From positions 1-64,000 of the forward strand of contig CAJTDD010000013.1 in NCBI GenBank assembly GCA_910574885.1: 64,000 bases of DNA. Direction: 5' to 3'. The stretch is from Lachnospiraceae bacterium. GTDB taxonomy: Bacteria > Bacillota > Clostridia > Lachnospirales > Lachnospiraceae. The notes below the pieces were generated by a model. It searched no databases. It was given only the letters and a program-made list of their open reading frames with translations, and was not told where the DNA came from. Of the stretch, positions 1-8,652 are shown piece after piece. The position numbers and the translations under genes are program-made. Position 1 is the first letter of the stretch. The number at the start of each line of letters is the position of its first letter.

Positions 1-24
1 ATATTGGCTAAAGGTCCGCAGTCT

Positions 25-125
25 GGTACAATCGGAAAGAATCACATTCAGGGCAGTTTTATCTTTTGTATAAAGCTGCTCTTTTCGTCTGCCCTGAATC
101 TGATACTTTCCTAAAGAATTGTACC
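25..125. repeat. Long imperfect palindrome downstream of thiN
   Basis: Two nested inverted arms are visible: GGTACAAT at 25-32 against ATTGTACC at 118-125, and a 23-base arm at 34-56 against 89-111 with two mismatches. The centre is about 32 bases. The pairing extends over almost the whole 100 bases, with one 6-base bulge (112-117) on the right. It lies 3' of thiN on the minus strand. It could be a folded RNA end, a MITE-like relic or a strong terminator, but no clear U-tract follows the stem. No coding potential was recognised in 1-184. Confidence 0.6.
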
Positions 126-184
126 ATAACTATCACCCCATATCCGCCGTCGGACATAGGGTGATTCCATTTCTTTATACGTAT

Positions 185-865
185 CTATTTTTCTTCTCCA
201 TCCTTATCCCGCGTCTCCATCAGGATTACCCATCCCGACGGGAAACGGATCACAGCCTCCTCCTCGCCTTCTGCAATCTGGTTGCTCACACAAAGACTGT
301 TATAGGGCGGCAGCGTATGGTTCCTTAACGGATACTTCGCACCGCTAATATTGAAGCCAAAGACGTCCTCCCCCAGCGGGAATACGGAGAAATAATCGCC
401 GAAAGCCTCATCCCTTCGGATATGGGTCTCGCCGTCTCCGATGATAGTAATCAAATTCTGGCTGTCAAGAATCTTTGCATCAATCCCTGCCTTAAACGGA
501 ATCATGAGGCTCTGCACATTTGCCCAGAGATGGTCGATTCTGCCGCCAGTTGCACCGAGAATCACCAGTTCCTTACTGCCAAGGGTCATGGCCAGACGGA
601 TTGCTATCTCCGTATCGGAAGCATCCTTTACCGGATTGTACTCCCGAACAGGAACATTTGTTTTATTCTTATAATAATCCCGGATTTCCTCCTTGGCGCT
701 GTCAAAATCTCCCACAATATAATCCGGCATAATCTGGTGATAATACAGGAATTCCACACCCTTATCTACCGCGATTACGCACCGTTCTTCCTGTTGGTTC
801 AAGACAGACAGCGTCAATGCCTCATCTAGTTCCCCTCCGCTGATAATGATACTTCTTTTACTCAT
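185..865 (-). CDS. thiN: Thiamine pyrophosphokinase
   Basis: Transfers pyrophosphate from ATP to thiamine to make thiamine diphosphate, the cofactor form, in the cytoplasm. The 226-residue length is normal for the family. The N-terminal catalytic half shows VDKGVEF and PDYIVGDFDS, followed by DASDTEIAI, a conserved acidic motif. ILGATGGRIDH marks the junction before the C-terminal thiamine-binding half. The ATG overlaps the end of rpe by 8 bases, so the two are probably translationally coupled. It is the last gene of the priA-to-thiN block, the usual place for thiN in Clostridia. Confidence 0.93.
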   Translation of the reverse strand: MSKRSIIISGGELDEALTLSVLNQQEERCVIAVDKGVEFLYYHQIMPDYIVGDFDSAKEEIRDYYKNKTNVPVREYNPVKDASDTEIAIRLAMTLGSKELVILGATGGRIDHLWANVQSLMIPFKAGIDAKILDSQNLITIIGDGETHIRRDEAFGDYFSVFPLGEDVFGFNISGAKYPLRNHTLPPYNSLCVSNQIAEGEEEAVIRFPSGWVILMETRDKDGEEK

Positions 866-1526
866 ATTCTCTCAAAATCTCCATAAAATCTTTCGTGTTC
901 TTCCCTGGGTCTCCTCCAAATACCGCCGACCCTGCAACAATCACATTGGCGCCCGCCTCAAGGACTTCACGGACGTTGGAGAGGTAGATACCTCCGTCCA
1001 CTTCAATATCCAAGGACAATCCTTGCTCATCTGCCATCCGGCGAATCAGACGAATCTTGTCCAATGACTCTGGAATAAACTTCTGCCCTCCAAACCCTGG
1101 ATGGACGCTCATGACTAGAATCATGTCTACCTCTTTCAGATAATCCCTTACTGCCCCGCCCTCCGTCTCCGGACAGATAGAGAGTCCCACCCGAAGCCCG
1201 CAGGATCGTATCTTCTCTAACGTCGCCTTTACGTCCTCACAAGCTTCCAGATGAACGGTTATCAAGTCTGCCCCTGCCTTTTTGAAATCCTCAATATACC
1301 GGATGGGTTCCTGTACCATCAAGTGTACATCCATTACCTGACTCCCCGCTCCCTGAATGGACGCCAGCACCGGCATCCCAAAAGAAATACTAGGGACGAA
1401 CATCCCGTCCATGACGTCAAAATGAAGGTATGCGGCTCCATTTTCTTCCGTCGTCCTTATCTGTCTGCCCAGCTCCTTAAAATCTGCCGCCAAGATTGAC
1501 GGGGCTAATATACATGCCATACTCAA
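858..1526 (-). CDS. rpe: Ribulose-phosphate 3-epimerase
   Basis: Interconverts ribulose 5-phosphate and xylulose 5-phosphate in the pentose phosphate pathway. At 222 residues it has the full TIM-barrel length. Family motifs are present in order: LAPSILAADF near the N-terminus, HFDVMDGMFVP with the metal-ligand His and Asp, DVHLMV, VHPGFGGQKF (phosphate and metal site), and VDGGI with the second catalytic Asp. It overlaps rsgA by 4 bases and thiN by 8 bases, so it sits inside a tightly packed operon. The neighbourhood rsgA-rpe-thiN is standard for Firmicutes. Confidence 0.95.
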   Translation of the reverse strand: MSMACILAPSILAADFKELGRQIRTTEENGAAYLHFDVMDGMFVPSISFGMPVLASIQGAGSQVMDVHLMVQEPIRYIEDFKKAGADLITVHLEACEDVKATLEKIRSCGLRVGLSICPETEGGAVRDYLKEVDMILVMSVHPGFGGQKFIPESLDKIRLIRRMADEQGLSLDIEVDGGIYLSNVREVLEAGANVIVAGSAVFGGDPGKNTKDFMEILREYE

Positions 1527-2401
1527 TACCTCCTTTTATTCTTCAATTCTTCATACATCTCCGTATAGTCCTGATAGCGGACAGGATGGATTCTGCCATT
1601 CTCTACCGCATTCCTTACCATACATCCCGGCTCATGCACATGGCTGCAGCCATTGAAACGGCATGTTCCTTCATATTCCGCAAATTCCGGGAAATATTGC
1701 CTAAGCTCTTCCTTCTCGAAATCATTGACATACAGGGAACTGAATCCCGGCGTATCCATGATATAGGAATCCCCGTCTATGGGGAATAGTTCCGAGTGCC
1801 TGGTCGTATGCTTCCCACGCTCGATTTTACGGCTGATGGAGCCTGTCTCCATATTCGCCTCAGGCGTCAGCATATTAATCAATGTGGATTTCCCTACGCC
1901 GGAGGGACCTGCAATTGCCGTGGTCTTTCCCTTTAAGCAGTCTCTCACAAGATCTATATTTTTTCCTTCCAATGCGCTCGTAAACAACAGAGGATACCCG
2001 CATCCCCCGTAAATCGCCCGAAGCTCCTCAATCTGCGCCTCATCGGCTATGTCCTGTTTGTTGAAGCACAATACAGCCGGAATCCCTTTCCGCTCCATCA
2101 TGACAAGAAAACGATCAAGAAGGTTATAGTGGGGCGCAGGGCGCAATACGGCAAATACTACCAATGCCTGGTCGATATTAGCCACCGCTGGGCGTACCAG
2201 CTCATTTTCCCGCGGAAGAATCCGAATGATATTACCGGTCATTTCTTCCCCGTTCAGTATTTCAATCTCTACATTGTCTCCCACTAAAGGCTTGACCTTC
2301 TCTTTCCGGAAGATACCTTTTGCCTTACATTCATAAACACCGGATTCTACTACGTGTACGTAGTAGAATCCGGCAATCCCTTTCACAATCTTACCTTGCA
2401 T
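1523..2401 (-). CDS. rsgA: Small ribosomal subunit biogenesis GTPase RsgA
   Basis: Circularly permuted GTPase that assists 30S subunit maturation. The 292 residues contain an N-terminal OB fold (about 1-65). The G motifs come in permuted order: FNKQD (G4) precedes GPSGVGKST (G1), followed by DTPGF (G3). The C-terminal zinc module shows Cys-x4-5-Cys-x-His and a further Cys (CRFNGCSHVHEPGC). The start lies 8 bases after the prkC stop. Codons 10-21 contain a perfect 16-bp-arm palindrome (see 2340-2373), which is odd for coding sequence. Confidence 0.94.
   Translation of the reverse strand: MQGKIVKGIAGFYYVHVVESGVYECKAKGIFRKEKVKPLVGDNVEIEILNGEEMTGNIIRILPRENELVRPAVANIDQALVVFAVLRPAPHYNLLDRFLVMMERKGIPAVLCFNKQDIADEAQIEELRAIYGGCGYPLLFTSALEGKNIDLVRDCLKGKTTAIAGPSGVGKSTLINMLTPEANMETGSISRKIERGKHTTRHSELFPIDGDSYIMDTPGFSSLYVNDFEKEELRQYFPEFAEYEGTCRFNGCSHVHEPGCMVRNAVENGRIHPVRYQDYTEMYEELKNKRRY
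2340..2373. repeat. 34-bp palindrome inside the 5' end of rsgA
   Basis: The arms 2340-2355 and 2358-2373 are perfect reverse complements of 16 bases, around a 2-base centre. It falls on codons 10-21 of rsgA, coding GFYYV-H-VVESG, a region that is conserved in the family as protein. The mRNA could fold into a very stable hairpin about 28 bases after the start codon. A coincidence of codon choice around a conserved peptide is possible, but 16 of 16 pairs is a lot. Confidence 0.8.
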
Positions 2402-2409
2402 AAACGTCG

Positions 2410-4605
2410 CTACTCCACAGTCTGGTTATCATCGCCTGTATCCGGCGGGGGTGTCTGCTCTGCCGGTTTCCTGCTGACCACAAGATTCACGGACGTACCT
2501 TCCTCTACGGTACTGCCAACACCAGGATCGCAGCTGATGACAGTTCCAGACGGAACTGAATTGTCATCCCGGTAAACCACATTTCCGGTCGCAAGCCCTG
2601 CACTGCTCAAAAGCTGTTTTGCATTCTCCAGAGTTGTATTGGTCACAGGCGGAACCGCTACCTTTTCCGGCGGCTTCGGTCCCTGGCTTACCACCAGACC
2701 GACTGACGTACCTGCCGCTACTTTCTTTCCTCCATCAACACTCTGGGATACGACAAGCCCTTCTGGAACACTGTCATTCCAATCATAAGTTACCGTACCA
2801 ACGTTAAGCCCTGCCGCAATAATCGCATTCTGGGCATCCGCATCTGCCTGGCCGATGACATTGGGGACAGTCTTCTTCTCTGCGCCCTTGCTGACCTTCA
2901 TAATAATCTGCGTATCTTCCGTAGCCTGCGCATGTGCCGCCGGGGTCGTCTCAACGACATCCCCCTCGGCTACGGTATCGCTGTATACAAATTCCGACGA
3001 AATCTTCTTAAAGCCTGCCTGAGTCAGCATACTATGCGCTTCGCTCTCATTGTGGCCTTTGACATCCGGGACTTCGATCTTAGTACCCACAAGCCCGGAA
3101 CTTACCACTACCACAATCGTCGTATTCTTATCTACCTTCTTACCTGCTTCCGTCTTCTGCTCCGAAACCGTTCCTTCCTCGTACTTGTTGGATTCCTTCC
3201 GCTCAGCAACCCTAAAACCAAGCCCCATCCCGTTCAGCTCTTTCTTTGCTTCTTCTTCCGTCTTCCCGACCACATTGGGAACCTTTACCTGCTCCTCTTC
3301 TGTCGTCTCGTTTTTCAGTTTGGGCGTGAATTTGAACAGTCCCGCAGCCTTCCCGATTACAAAAATCAATATGAACACGATGATGACCGCTACCACAATC
3401 GTCAGAATCTTCATCACCTTGTTCATGCGCGGGTTCACATCGTCGGAATCCCTGCGCCTCCTTCCGCGTGAATCATAGTCGTCATCGTCAAAACCGTCAT
3501 CATAATCACGGTCGTCTTCATCGTCATCATAATCATTACCGTCTCCGTAGCCGTCATAATCATCGTCGTCCCCATAGCCGTCGTCGTAATCATGATGCTC
3601 TCCATAGCCGTCGTCATAACCATTTGTACCATAACGGTTATCACTGTCACTGCCGTAACCATCGCCGCCATACTCGTCATACTCGTCGTCATCGTCGTAA
3701 CTTCGGATATCGTCCAGCTCATCACCGGTAATAATGACAGTATTCATTCCCCTAAGCGGCGGTATCACCACAAAATCCCCATTGGGGTCTACCAGGGAAC
3801 GCTTCAAATCCTGAACCAACTCATCCGTATTCCGGTATCTCCGCTCACTGTTCTTCTGGGTACATTTCAGAATAATCCGCTCTAAACTATAGGGAATATC
3901 CGGCACAATCTCCGACGGCGGGGTAATCTCTTCCTGCAAATGCTTGATTGCAACCGATACCGTGGACTCTCCGTCGAACGGCACCTGCCCTGTCGCCATC
4001 TCGTACAGGGTAATGCCCACCGAGTAAATATCGCTTCTCTGGTCGCTGAACCCGCCTCTTGCCTGTTCCGGCGACGTATAGTGGACGGAACCCATAGCAT
4101 TGGAGCTGACCGTGTTGGACGTAGTCGCCTTGGCAATCCCAAAATCCGTCACTTTCACCTTGCCGTCTTTGGAAATGATGATGTTCTGCGGCTTGATATC
4201 TCTGTGTATAATGTCTGCCGCATGGGCGATTCCCACACCCGTACACATCTGAATCGCGATGCTGATGACTTCCTTGTGGGACAACCTGCCCTTTCTCTCT
4301 ATATAATCTTTCAGCGTAATCCCCTCGACCAGCTCCATGACCATGTAATACAGCCCCCGGTCTTCTCCGACGTCGTATACGTTGACAATATTCGGATGAA
4401 TTAGACCGGCCGCCGCCTGAGCCTCCGAGCGGAACTTACGTACAAAATTCTCGTCTTCTTTATATTCCTTTTTTAACACCTTGATTGCCACGTAACGGTT
4501 CAGCATGCGGTCCCTGCCCTTGTATACGTCAGCCATACCGCCCGCCCCTACCTTACTGAGCACCTCATATCGTTTTCCAAGGATAATCCCGTCTTTCACA
4601 CTCAT
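2410..4605 (-). CDS. prkC: PASTA-domain Ser/Thr protein kinase
   Basis: Membrane Hanks-type kinase that senses muropeptides or lipid II and phosphorylates cell-wall and translation targets. The kinase domain (about 1-275) shows GAGGMADVYKG, VAIKVL, HRDIKPQN, DFGIAK and an activation loop rich in Thr and Ser before GSVHYTSPEQ. Residues about 295-390 form an extreme Asp/Tyr/Gly-rich linker, followed by RGRRRR and one transmembrane helix (about 393-420). Four extracellular PASTA repeats follow (each begins VPNV, VPDV, VPNV or VPPV), then a Thr/Pro/Asp tail. The stop of the phosphatase gene overlaps this start by 4 bases, the classic coupled kinase-phosphatase pair. Confidence 0.95.
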   Translation of the reverse strand: MSVKDGIILGKRYEVLSKVGAGGMADVYKGRDRMLNRYVAIKVLKKEYKEDENFVRKFRSEAQAAAGLIHPNIVNVYDVGEDRGLYYMVMELVEGITLKDYIERKGRLSHKEVISIAIQMCTGVGIAHAADIIHRDIKPQNIIISKDGKVKVTDFGIAKATTSNTVSSNAMGSVHYTSPEQARGGFSDQRSDIYSVGITLYEMATGQVPFDGESTVSVAIKHLQEEITPPSEIVPDIPYSLERIILKCTQKNSERRYRNTDELVQDLKRSLVDPNGDFVVIPPLRGMNTVIITGDELDDIRSYDDDDEYDEYGGDGYGSDSDNRYGTNGYDDGYGEHHDYDDGYGDDDDYDGYGDGNDYDDDEDDRDYDDGFDDDDYDSRGRRRRDSDDVNPRMNKVMKILTIVVAVIIVFILIFVIGKAAGLFKFTPKLKNETTEEEQVKVPNVVGKTEEEAKKELNGMGLGFRVAERKESNKYEEGTVSEQKTEAGKKVDKNTTIVVVVSSGLVGTKIEVPDVKGHNESEAHSMLTQAGFKKISSEFVYSDTVAEGDVVETTPAAHAQATEDTQIIMKVSKGAEKKTVPNVIGQADADAQNAIIAAGLNVGTVTYDWNDSVPEGLVVSQSVDGGKKVAAGTSVGLVVSQGPKPPEKVAVPPVTNTTLENAKQLLSSAGLATGNVVYRDDNSVPSGTVISCDPGVGSTVEEGTSVNLVVSRKPAEQTPPPDTGDDNQTVE

Positions 4606-5342
4606 ACACTCACCTCGTCTGCAAGCGGCTCTGCTATAACAACCCCTATGTTATCTCTCCCGCCGTTGCTGTTTGCCTTCTCAATCAACATCTGCACTGC
4701 CTCCACCACATCCCGGGAGCCGCGCACGATATCAAACATGTCCTCATCCTCTACCATATTGCTCAATCCGTCCGTACACATCAATATGATGTCCCCCTTC
4801 TTGAGCCGGAACTCGTATATATCTGCCTCCACGCCTTCCTTCACGCCGATTGCCCTTGTGATGATATTCTTGTCCGGATGGTTCCTTGCCTCTTCCGCCT
4901 TGATGCCTCCAAGCCTTACCATCTCTTCCACAAGAGAATGGTCTTTGGATATCTGGCGTATCTTCTCATTGATTAAATAGAGACGGCTGTCTCCCACATT
5001 GGCAAAATACAAAGTATTGCCAACAACCGTCGCCACCACCAGTGTCGTCCCCATGCCTTCCAGCTTGATATCCGCAGATGCGACTTCGATTAACTTATCG
5101 TTTGCAATGCTGACAACGTTGCGCAGAATCTCTTCCGGCTTGTTAAGGGGCGTATTCTCCAATTCTTCCCTAAGTACGCCCACCGTATATTTTGACGCAA
5201 AATCTCCTGCCTTGTGGCCGCCCATTCCGTCGGCTACCGCAAGAAGATTCGGAAACGGCCCGATAGGCTTATCCGTCACATATACATAGTCTTGGTTGAC
5301 TTCACGCTTTCTCCCTACATCAGTCATTGCAAATATCTTCAT
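4602..5342 (-). CDS. prpC: PP2C-family Ser/Thr phosphatase (partner of PrkC)
   Basis: Metal-dependent phosphatase that reverses PrkC phosphorylation. The 246 residues carry all the PP2C signatures: VNQDYVYV, VADGMGGH (metal-binding Asp-Gly), GMGTTLV, FANVGDSRLYL and MCTDGLSNMVED near the C-terminus. It overlaps rlmN upstream and prkC downstream by 4 bases each, implying coupled translation. No transmembrane segment is seen, so it is a soluble cytoplasmic enzyme. Confidence 0.95.
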   Translation of the reverse strand: MKIFAMTDVGRKREVNQDYVYVTDKPIGPFPNLLAVADGMGGHKAGDFASKYTVGVLREELENTPLNKPEEILRNVVSIANDKLIEVASADIKLEGMGTTLVVATVVGNTLYFANVGDSRLYLINEKIRQISKDHSLVEEMVRLGGIKAEEARNHPDKNIITRAIGVKEGVEADIYEFRLKKGDIILMCTDGLSNMVEDEDMFDIVRGSRDVVEAVQMLIEKANSNGGRDNIGVVIAEPLADEVSV

Positions 5343-6487
5343 CTGGTTCTCCCGTCCGCGGCAGCGTATCGTCTCCTAAGCTGACCGCAGGCTCCGTCTA
5401 TATCCGAGCCTCTTTCCCTTCTTATAGTAACATTAATTCCATTTTTTTCAAGTTTATTTTTAAAAACACAGGCATTTTTCCTGTCTGGTCTTCTGTATTT
5501 CCTTTCTGTGACCGGGTTCACGGGGATGAGGTTCAAGTGGCAGTTCCTTGGTTTCAGGATTGCCGTAAGTTCCCGCACATCCTCCGCCGTATCGTTCACA
5601 CCTGCAATCAGGCTATACTCGAACGTTACCCTCCGTCCTGTTTTTTGGAAATAATCGTCGCATGCCTTGAGCACTTCTGAAAGGCCGTATTTCTCTGCCA
5701 CGGGCATGAGCTTCCTTCGCTTCTCCTGCGTGGAGCCGTGGAGGGATAACGCCAGCGTAATCTGGAAACCTTCCAATGCCAGCCGGTACATGTTGGGCAC
5801 GATCCCGCAAGTGGACGCCGTGATGTTCCGCTGGCTGATATGCAAGCCCCGCTCATCGCTTATCATCTGGATAAACCGGACAAAGTTGTCGTAATTGTCA
5901 AGAGGTTCCCCCGTTCCCATTACGACAACATGGGATACCCGTTCTTTGGTCAATTTCTGGATCTGATATACCTGCCTTAACATCTCAGAAGGAGCGAGAT
6001 CCCGCTTTCGCCCACCGATGGCGGATGCACAGAACCTGCAGCCCATCCGGCAGCCTGCCTGAGACGAAACACAGACTGAATTCCCATAGGGATGGCGCAT
6101 CAGGACGCTCTCAATCATGTTGCCGTCCCCTAACCCGAACAGAAACTTCTCGGTGGGGTCTGCTTTTGAGATCTGGCGTTCTGCCAGCTCCATCTGGGGA
6201 ATTTCATAGGTTTTTGATAGTTTTTCCCGAAAACTCTTAGAAAGATTCGTCATCTCATCAAAACTGCCGACTAATTTTACATGCAGCCATTCGTAAATCT
6301 GACGGCTGCGGAAGGGCTGTTCACCTAATGCGTGGATCTCTTCCGCCAATTCGTTATAATTCAAGGAGCAGATGTCTATCTTCTCTTCCGCTCCTATATC
6401 TTCTGTCTCATTTATCTTTTCTGTTTCGTCTATATCTTCTCTCACATTTATCTCTTCAATCGTTTCTATATCCTGCATACATTCCAT
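5339..6487 (-). CDS. rlmN: 23S rRNA/tRNA adenine-C2 methyltransferase RlmN
   Basis: Radical-SAM enzyme that methylates C2 of A2503 in 23S rRNA and A37 in some tRNAs. The cluster motif CRMGCRFC is present, as is the C-terminal catalytic Cys (SDIDGACGQLRRR). Core homology begins at about residue 38 (SLNYNELAEEIHALG). The first 37 residues are an added acidic stretch made of 12-residue repeats (see 6371-6466). No strong ribosome-binding site precedes the first ATG, so the exact start is uncertain. A palindromic repeat copy lies just upstream, separating it from rsmB. Confidence 0.93.
   Translation of the reverse strand: MECMQDIETIEEINVREDIDETEKINETEDIGAEEKIDICSLNYNELAEEIHALGEQPFRSRQIYEWLHVKLVGSFDEMTNLSKSFREKLSKTYEIPQMELAERQISKADPTEKFLFGLGDGNMIESVLMRHPYGNSVCVSSQAGCRMGCRFCASAIGGRKRDLAPSEMLRQVYQIQKLTKERVSHVVVMGTGEPLDNYDNFVRFIQMISDERGLHISQRNITASTCGIVPNMYRLALEGFQITLALSLHGSTQEKRRKLMPVAEKYGLSEVLKACDDYFQKTGRRVTFEYSLIAGVNDTAEDVRELTAILKPRNCHLNLIPVNPVTERKYRRPDRKNACVFKNKLEKNGINVTIRRERGSDIDGACGQLRRRYAAADGRTR
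6371..6466 (-). repeat. 36-bp (12-residue) tandem repeats in the rlmN N-terminus
   Basis: Residues 8-19 (ETIEEINVREDI), 20-31 (DETEKINETEDI) and 32-39 (GAEEKIDI, partial) align as consecutive 12-residue units, and the DNA repeats in step (GAAGATATA at unit ends). This stretch lies outside the conserved RlmN fold. It may arise from slippage-type expansion and could vary in copy number between strains. Confidence 0.7.
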
Positions 6488-6497
6488 AATATTTTCT

Positions 6498-6562
6498 ATA
6501 CCTTATTGGACGAAGTCCACCCGCCCGCAGGGCATGCATCACCGTGTGCCATTGGGTATATA
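6498..6562 (+). repeat. Palindromic repeat family, copy 1 (rlmN/rsmB gap)
   Basis: Contains the family core TTGGACGAAGTCCA, then CCCGCCCGCAGGGCATGCAT and GTGTGCC-TTGGGTATA. Two mini-hairpins are predicted: GGAC-GAA-GTCC and GCCC-GCA-GGGC. This copy fills most of the gap between rsmB and rlmN, so it lies in the mRNA leader of rlmN. The left flank (TATACCTTATT) matches copy 5. Confidence 0.85.
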
Positions 6563-6603
6563 ATACTGCTATCATAAACCCATATCGCAAATCACCAAGC
6601 TCT

Positions 6604-7905
6604 TCACATTCTCAGGAACATCGCTATGTAGAACCCGTCTCCTGAATCACGCCCTGGCAAGGTCTGCCGTTCACGCTGCAGATGAAATTCTGGAAACTGT
6701 CTTGCGAACCATGCGGCATTATCCTCATTCTCTTCTTTATGAATGGTACATGTACTGTAAATCAACTTGCCGCCCTGTTTCACATACTCTGCCGACACAG
6801 ACAGAATCTCCCGCTGGAGCTTCACCAGTTCCCGCTGTGTATCCTGAGTCATCTTATATTTTAGATCCGGTTTCCTTCCCAGCACCCCAAGTCCTGAGCA
6901 TGGAAGATCTGCAATCACAATATCGGCTTTCCCTACGGACGCCTCGTCTCTCAGGCGCGCATCCATCTGCACCACTTCTATGTTCGTCATGCCGCTTCGC
7001 AGAATATTCTCCCGTATCATCCCTATCTTATATTCCGTCAAATCCCTTGCTTCCACATGCCCGGTTCTCCGAAGCATCTCTGCAAGATGGATTGCCTTGC
7101 CGCCGGGAGCGGCACAGACATCTATAATATAGCTGCCTTCCTCCGGTGCCGCCCACTGTGCGACCTGCATGGAACTGACGTCCTGTACCTGAAAATATCC
7201 TTTTTGAAAACTTTCCAGTTTCATCAGATAGTCAAGGCCTGAAAGGTGAAGCGCGTAAGGTAACTCTGCATCTTCCTTCACGGAGACACCCTCTTCTTTC
7301 AGCTTACGCATCAGTTCTTCCTTGGATATCCTATCTGGATGAAAGCGGACCGTCACCGGCTTTTCTTTCAGGAACTCTTCTGCCATGGCACGGACTGTCT
7401 CTTTCCCATATTCGGCCAGCCATTGCCCAAGTATCCATTCCGGTACAGAATAGCGCACGGAGAAACTATAAAGCATGTCCTCCTCGGAAGGATAACTGAT
7501 ATCAGACAAATTCCTGCTGATATTGCGGAGTACTCCGTTGACAAATCCCCGAAGGCTGCCAAAGCCTCTCTTTGCGGCAAGTTTCACGGCTTCATTGCAC
7601 GCTGCGGAAGCCGGGACACTATCCATATATTTTAACTGATAGACTGCGCTCCTAAGAATTGTCCGGATTACCGGCTTCATCTTGCTTACCTTGACCTTGG
7701 AGAACTGGTCGATGATGTAATCCAGTTCAATCATGCGTTCGAGAGTCCCATTCACCACTCTTGCAATGAACGCGCGTTCCTGTTTTTCCAGATATTGATA
7801 CTGGTCAAGTGCGTTCTTGAGCGCAATATGGCTATATTCCCCGCCACGGGTGATTTGGATTAAAATATCCAGAATCAATTCTCGGGTATTCGTGGATTGT
7901 GCCAT
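6604..7905 (-). CDS. rsmB: 16S rRNA m5C967 methyltransferase RsmB
   Basis: Makes 5-methylcytosine at position 967 of 16S rRNA with SAM. The 433 residues comprise an N-terminal NusB-like RNA-binding domain (about 1-140) and a Rossmann methyltransferase domain. SAM motif DVCAAPGGKA is visible. The two catalytic cysteines are in DLPCSGLG and YSTCTIHKEEN. It follows the zinc peptidase gene by 23 bases and probably shares its transcript. Confidence 0.95.
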   Translation of the reverse strand: MAQSTNTRELILDILIQITRGGEYSHIALKNALDQYQYLEKQERAFIARVVNGTLERMIELDYIIDQFSKVKVSKMKPVIRTILRSAVYQLKYMDSVPASAACNEAVKLAAKRGFGSLRGFVNGVLRNISRNLSDISYPSEEDMLYSFSVRYSVPEWILGQWLAEYGKETVRAMAEEFLKEKPVTVRFHPDRISKEELMRKLKEEGVSVKEDAELPYALHLSGLDYLMKLESFQKGYFQVQDVSSMQVAQWAAPEEGSYIIDVCAAPGGKAIHLAEMLRRTGHVEARDLTEYKIGMIRENILRSGMTNIEVVQMDARLRDEASVGKADIVIADLPCSGLGVLGRKPDLKYKMTQDTQRELVKLQREILSVSAEYVKQGGKLIYSTCTIHKEENEDNAAWFARQFPEFHLQRERQTLPGRDSGDGFYIAMFLRM

Positions 7906-7928
7906 GAGATAATCCTCCGCATCTAAAT

Positions 7929-8630
7929 TTAATTTCTCCGGTTATTCGCAAGCAATATAATACGCAAGAGCTGTAACGCCGCCGAAATTGCGCCTGCCAC
8001 ATAGGTAAGCGCCGCTGCAAAAAGCACCTTCTTTGTCGCATTCACTTCATCCTCGTAGAGAATCCCGCTGCCGCCTAAAATATGGATTGCACGGCTCGAT
8101 GCATTGAACTCTACCGGAAGCGTCACAATCTGGAATAAGACAGCCAGGGAAAATGCCAAAATACCCAGATTCAGAAATACCATAGAAGAACGGCTACTGA
8201 ATAAGAGTCCGATAATAATCAGCGGCCACGCGATAGCACTGCCGAAATTCACTACAGGCACAAGTGCGCCTCGGATCTGAAGCGGAACATAACCCGTATC
8301 ATGCTGGATTGCATGCCCGCATTCATGGGCAGCCACCCCAAGCGCCGCAACGGACGAAGAATTGTAGGTCGCATCAGACAAACGCAGGACTTTAGACCTT
8401 GGGTCATAGTGATCCGTCAGATTCCCCGGGACATGCTCCACCTGCACATCATGGATACCTGCACTTCTCAAAATCCGCTCCGCAGCCTCACGCCCTGTCA
8501 TTCCAGAATGGTTCCGTACCCTGGAATACTTGCCGAACGTAGACTTCATCTTCGCCTGTGCCAGCAGACAGATAATAAGGCCGATTATGACCAGAATATA
8601 TGTGGGATCTATCCCATAACCATAATACAT
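7929..8630 (-). CDS. Membrane neutral zinc metallopeptidase (YugP family)
   Basis: Membrane-embedded protein of 233 residues with the metallopeptidase motif HECGHAIQH at about residues 103-111. Hydrophobic segments lie near 9-26, 125-172 (two) and 200-225. The family is widespread in Firmicutes but its substrate is not established. A good ribosome-binding site (AGGAGG, 7 bases before ATG) fixes the start. Its position between fmt and rsmB is conserved in Clostridia. Three 15-bp direct repeats lie immediately upstream of the ribosome-binding site. Confidence 0.9.
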   Translation of the reverse strand: MYYGYGIDPTYILVIIGLIICLLAQAKMKSTFGKYSRVRNHSGMTGREAAERILRSAGIHDVQVEHVPGNLTDHYDPRSKVLRLSDATYNSSSVAALGVAAHECGHAIQHDTGYVPLQIRGALVPVVNFGSAIAWPLIIIGLLFSSRSSMVFLNLGILAFSLAVLFQIVTLPVEFNASSRAIHILGGSGILYEDEVNATKKVLFAAALTYVAGAISAALQLLRIILLANNRRN

Positions 8631-8652
8631 AACTACACCTCCTGATTACTTA

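Noticed and set aside
25-125. TPP riboswitch near thiN
   Set aside because: The structure lies after the 3' end of thiN, not in its leader, and the conserved TPP-aptamer bases were not seen.
3468-3731. His/Arg-rich open frame opposite the PrkC linker
   Set aside because: It is the reverse complement of the Asp/Tyr/Gly-rich coding repeat, so its composition is a by-product; no ribosome-binding site or family match.
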